DNA from: Allomuricauda sp. ARW1Y1
GTDB lineage: Bacteria; Bacteroidota; Bacteroidia; Flavobacteriales; Flavobacteriaceae
Length of the DNA: 64,000 bases
Assembly (NCBI RefSeq): GCF_013407935.1
Contig: NZ_JACBZU010000002.1
Coordinates: 806,001-870,000, forward strand
Direction: 5' to 3'
The notes beneath the pieces were generated by a model that had not been told where the DNA came from, did no database searches, and saw only the letters and a program-made list of their open reading frames with translations. Positions 63,833-64,000 of this stretch are shown in pieces. The position numbers were made by a program, and so were the translations under genes. Position 1 is the first letter of the stretch; the number at the start of each line of letters is the position of its first letter.

Positions 63833-64000
63833 ATGAAATGGTTTCATCACTTTACAAAGGCACTATTGCTCCCTTTTGTTCTTCTCGGTGTAAACTGGTA
63901 TTCCCAAGCCCAAATACCTGGACAGAGTTATTTTCCGGATGGCAACGATTATGTGGAATATATTTATGGTGATCATCCGGTAATCCTTTCCATCCCTCAT
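63833..64000 (+). CDS. Secreted protein, N-terminal part
   Basis: The gene runs off the right edge; 56 codons are present. MKWFHHFTKALLLPFVLLGV forms a signal peptide ending around SQAQ, followed by a mature start PDGNDYVEYIYGDHPVILSI and then PH. The last stretch resembles the start of N-formylglutamate-amidohydrolase-like secreted proteins, but too little is visible to be sure. Confidence 0.6.
   Translation, partial: MKWFHHFTKALLLPFVLLGVNWYSQAQIPGQSYFPDGNDYVEYIYGDHPVILSIPH

Overview
The window looks like chromosomal DNA of a marine-type member of Flavobacteriaceae (Bacteroidota), perhaps near Allomuricauda/Muricauda; the genus is a guess. Support comes from the uninterrupted rpsL-to-rplQ ribosomal cluster followed by carA and eno, a SusC/SusD pair, promoters of the Bacteroidota TTTG-N19-TAnnTTTG type, weak Shine-Dalgarno sequences, a DUF5723 beta-barrel gene and an Hpt-Adk fusion. 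No rRNA, tRNA or CRISPR array was seen.

Region 1 (1-20400, minus strand): a truncated GT5 glycogen synthase-like gene, eno, carA, and then, in transcription order from the right, rpsL-rpsG-fusA-rpsJ, the S10/spc/alpha ribosomal genes, secY, infA, rpmJ, rpoA and rplQ. A consensus promoter lies before rpsL, its transcript would begin with a hairpin, a terminator-like hairpin separates rpsJ from rplC, and a strong terminator follows rplQ. rpmJ and rpmD are too short to be obvious and are placed here explicitly.

Region 2 (20400-38930): a SusC/SusD/lipoprotein nutrient-uptake operon, a 33-codon membrane-peptide candidate, a secreted orphan protein, rlmB, a rhomboid protease, rarA, a three-gene envelope operon (lipoprotein, DUF5723 barrel, periplasmic protein), a HAD nucleotidase, a deacetylase-like protein, radC, a DUF1569 protein, a truncated Mur-ligase-like pseudoenzyme, and a cupin/SDR pair.

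Region 3 (38930-43850) is the accessory island. It holds a ParD/ParE module whose toxin gene has an in-frame TGA, a lipoprotein amidohydrolase bounded by attC-like palindromes, two identical copies of a 74-bp palindromic element, an IS110-family insertion sequence, and a small orphan gene bounded by a 10-bp inverted repeat. It ends in a decayed second copy of the 3' end of the SDR gene that stands intact on its left. The leader of the IS110 transposase folds into two adjacent stem-loops as expected for a bridge RNA, and the second loop shares 8 nt with the right end of the element. This is the most interesting part of the window.

Region 4 (43850-64000): DoxX, a 130-bp MITE-like hairpin repeat, a LytTR regulator with its LytS-type kinase, a small membrane protein preceded by clustered palindromes, a DUF4136 lipoprotein, obgE, an hpt-adk fusion divergent from purK-purE, an EF-hand membrane protein, an M3 peptidase, a PAS kinase with a response regulator, an ECF sigma factor with a zinc-type anti-sigma candidate, a UbiA-like membrane protein, gcvP, a KAS III-like enzyme, a methyltransferase, a GT2 glycosyltransferase, and the start of a secreted protein behind a 21-bp-period direct repeat.
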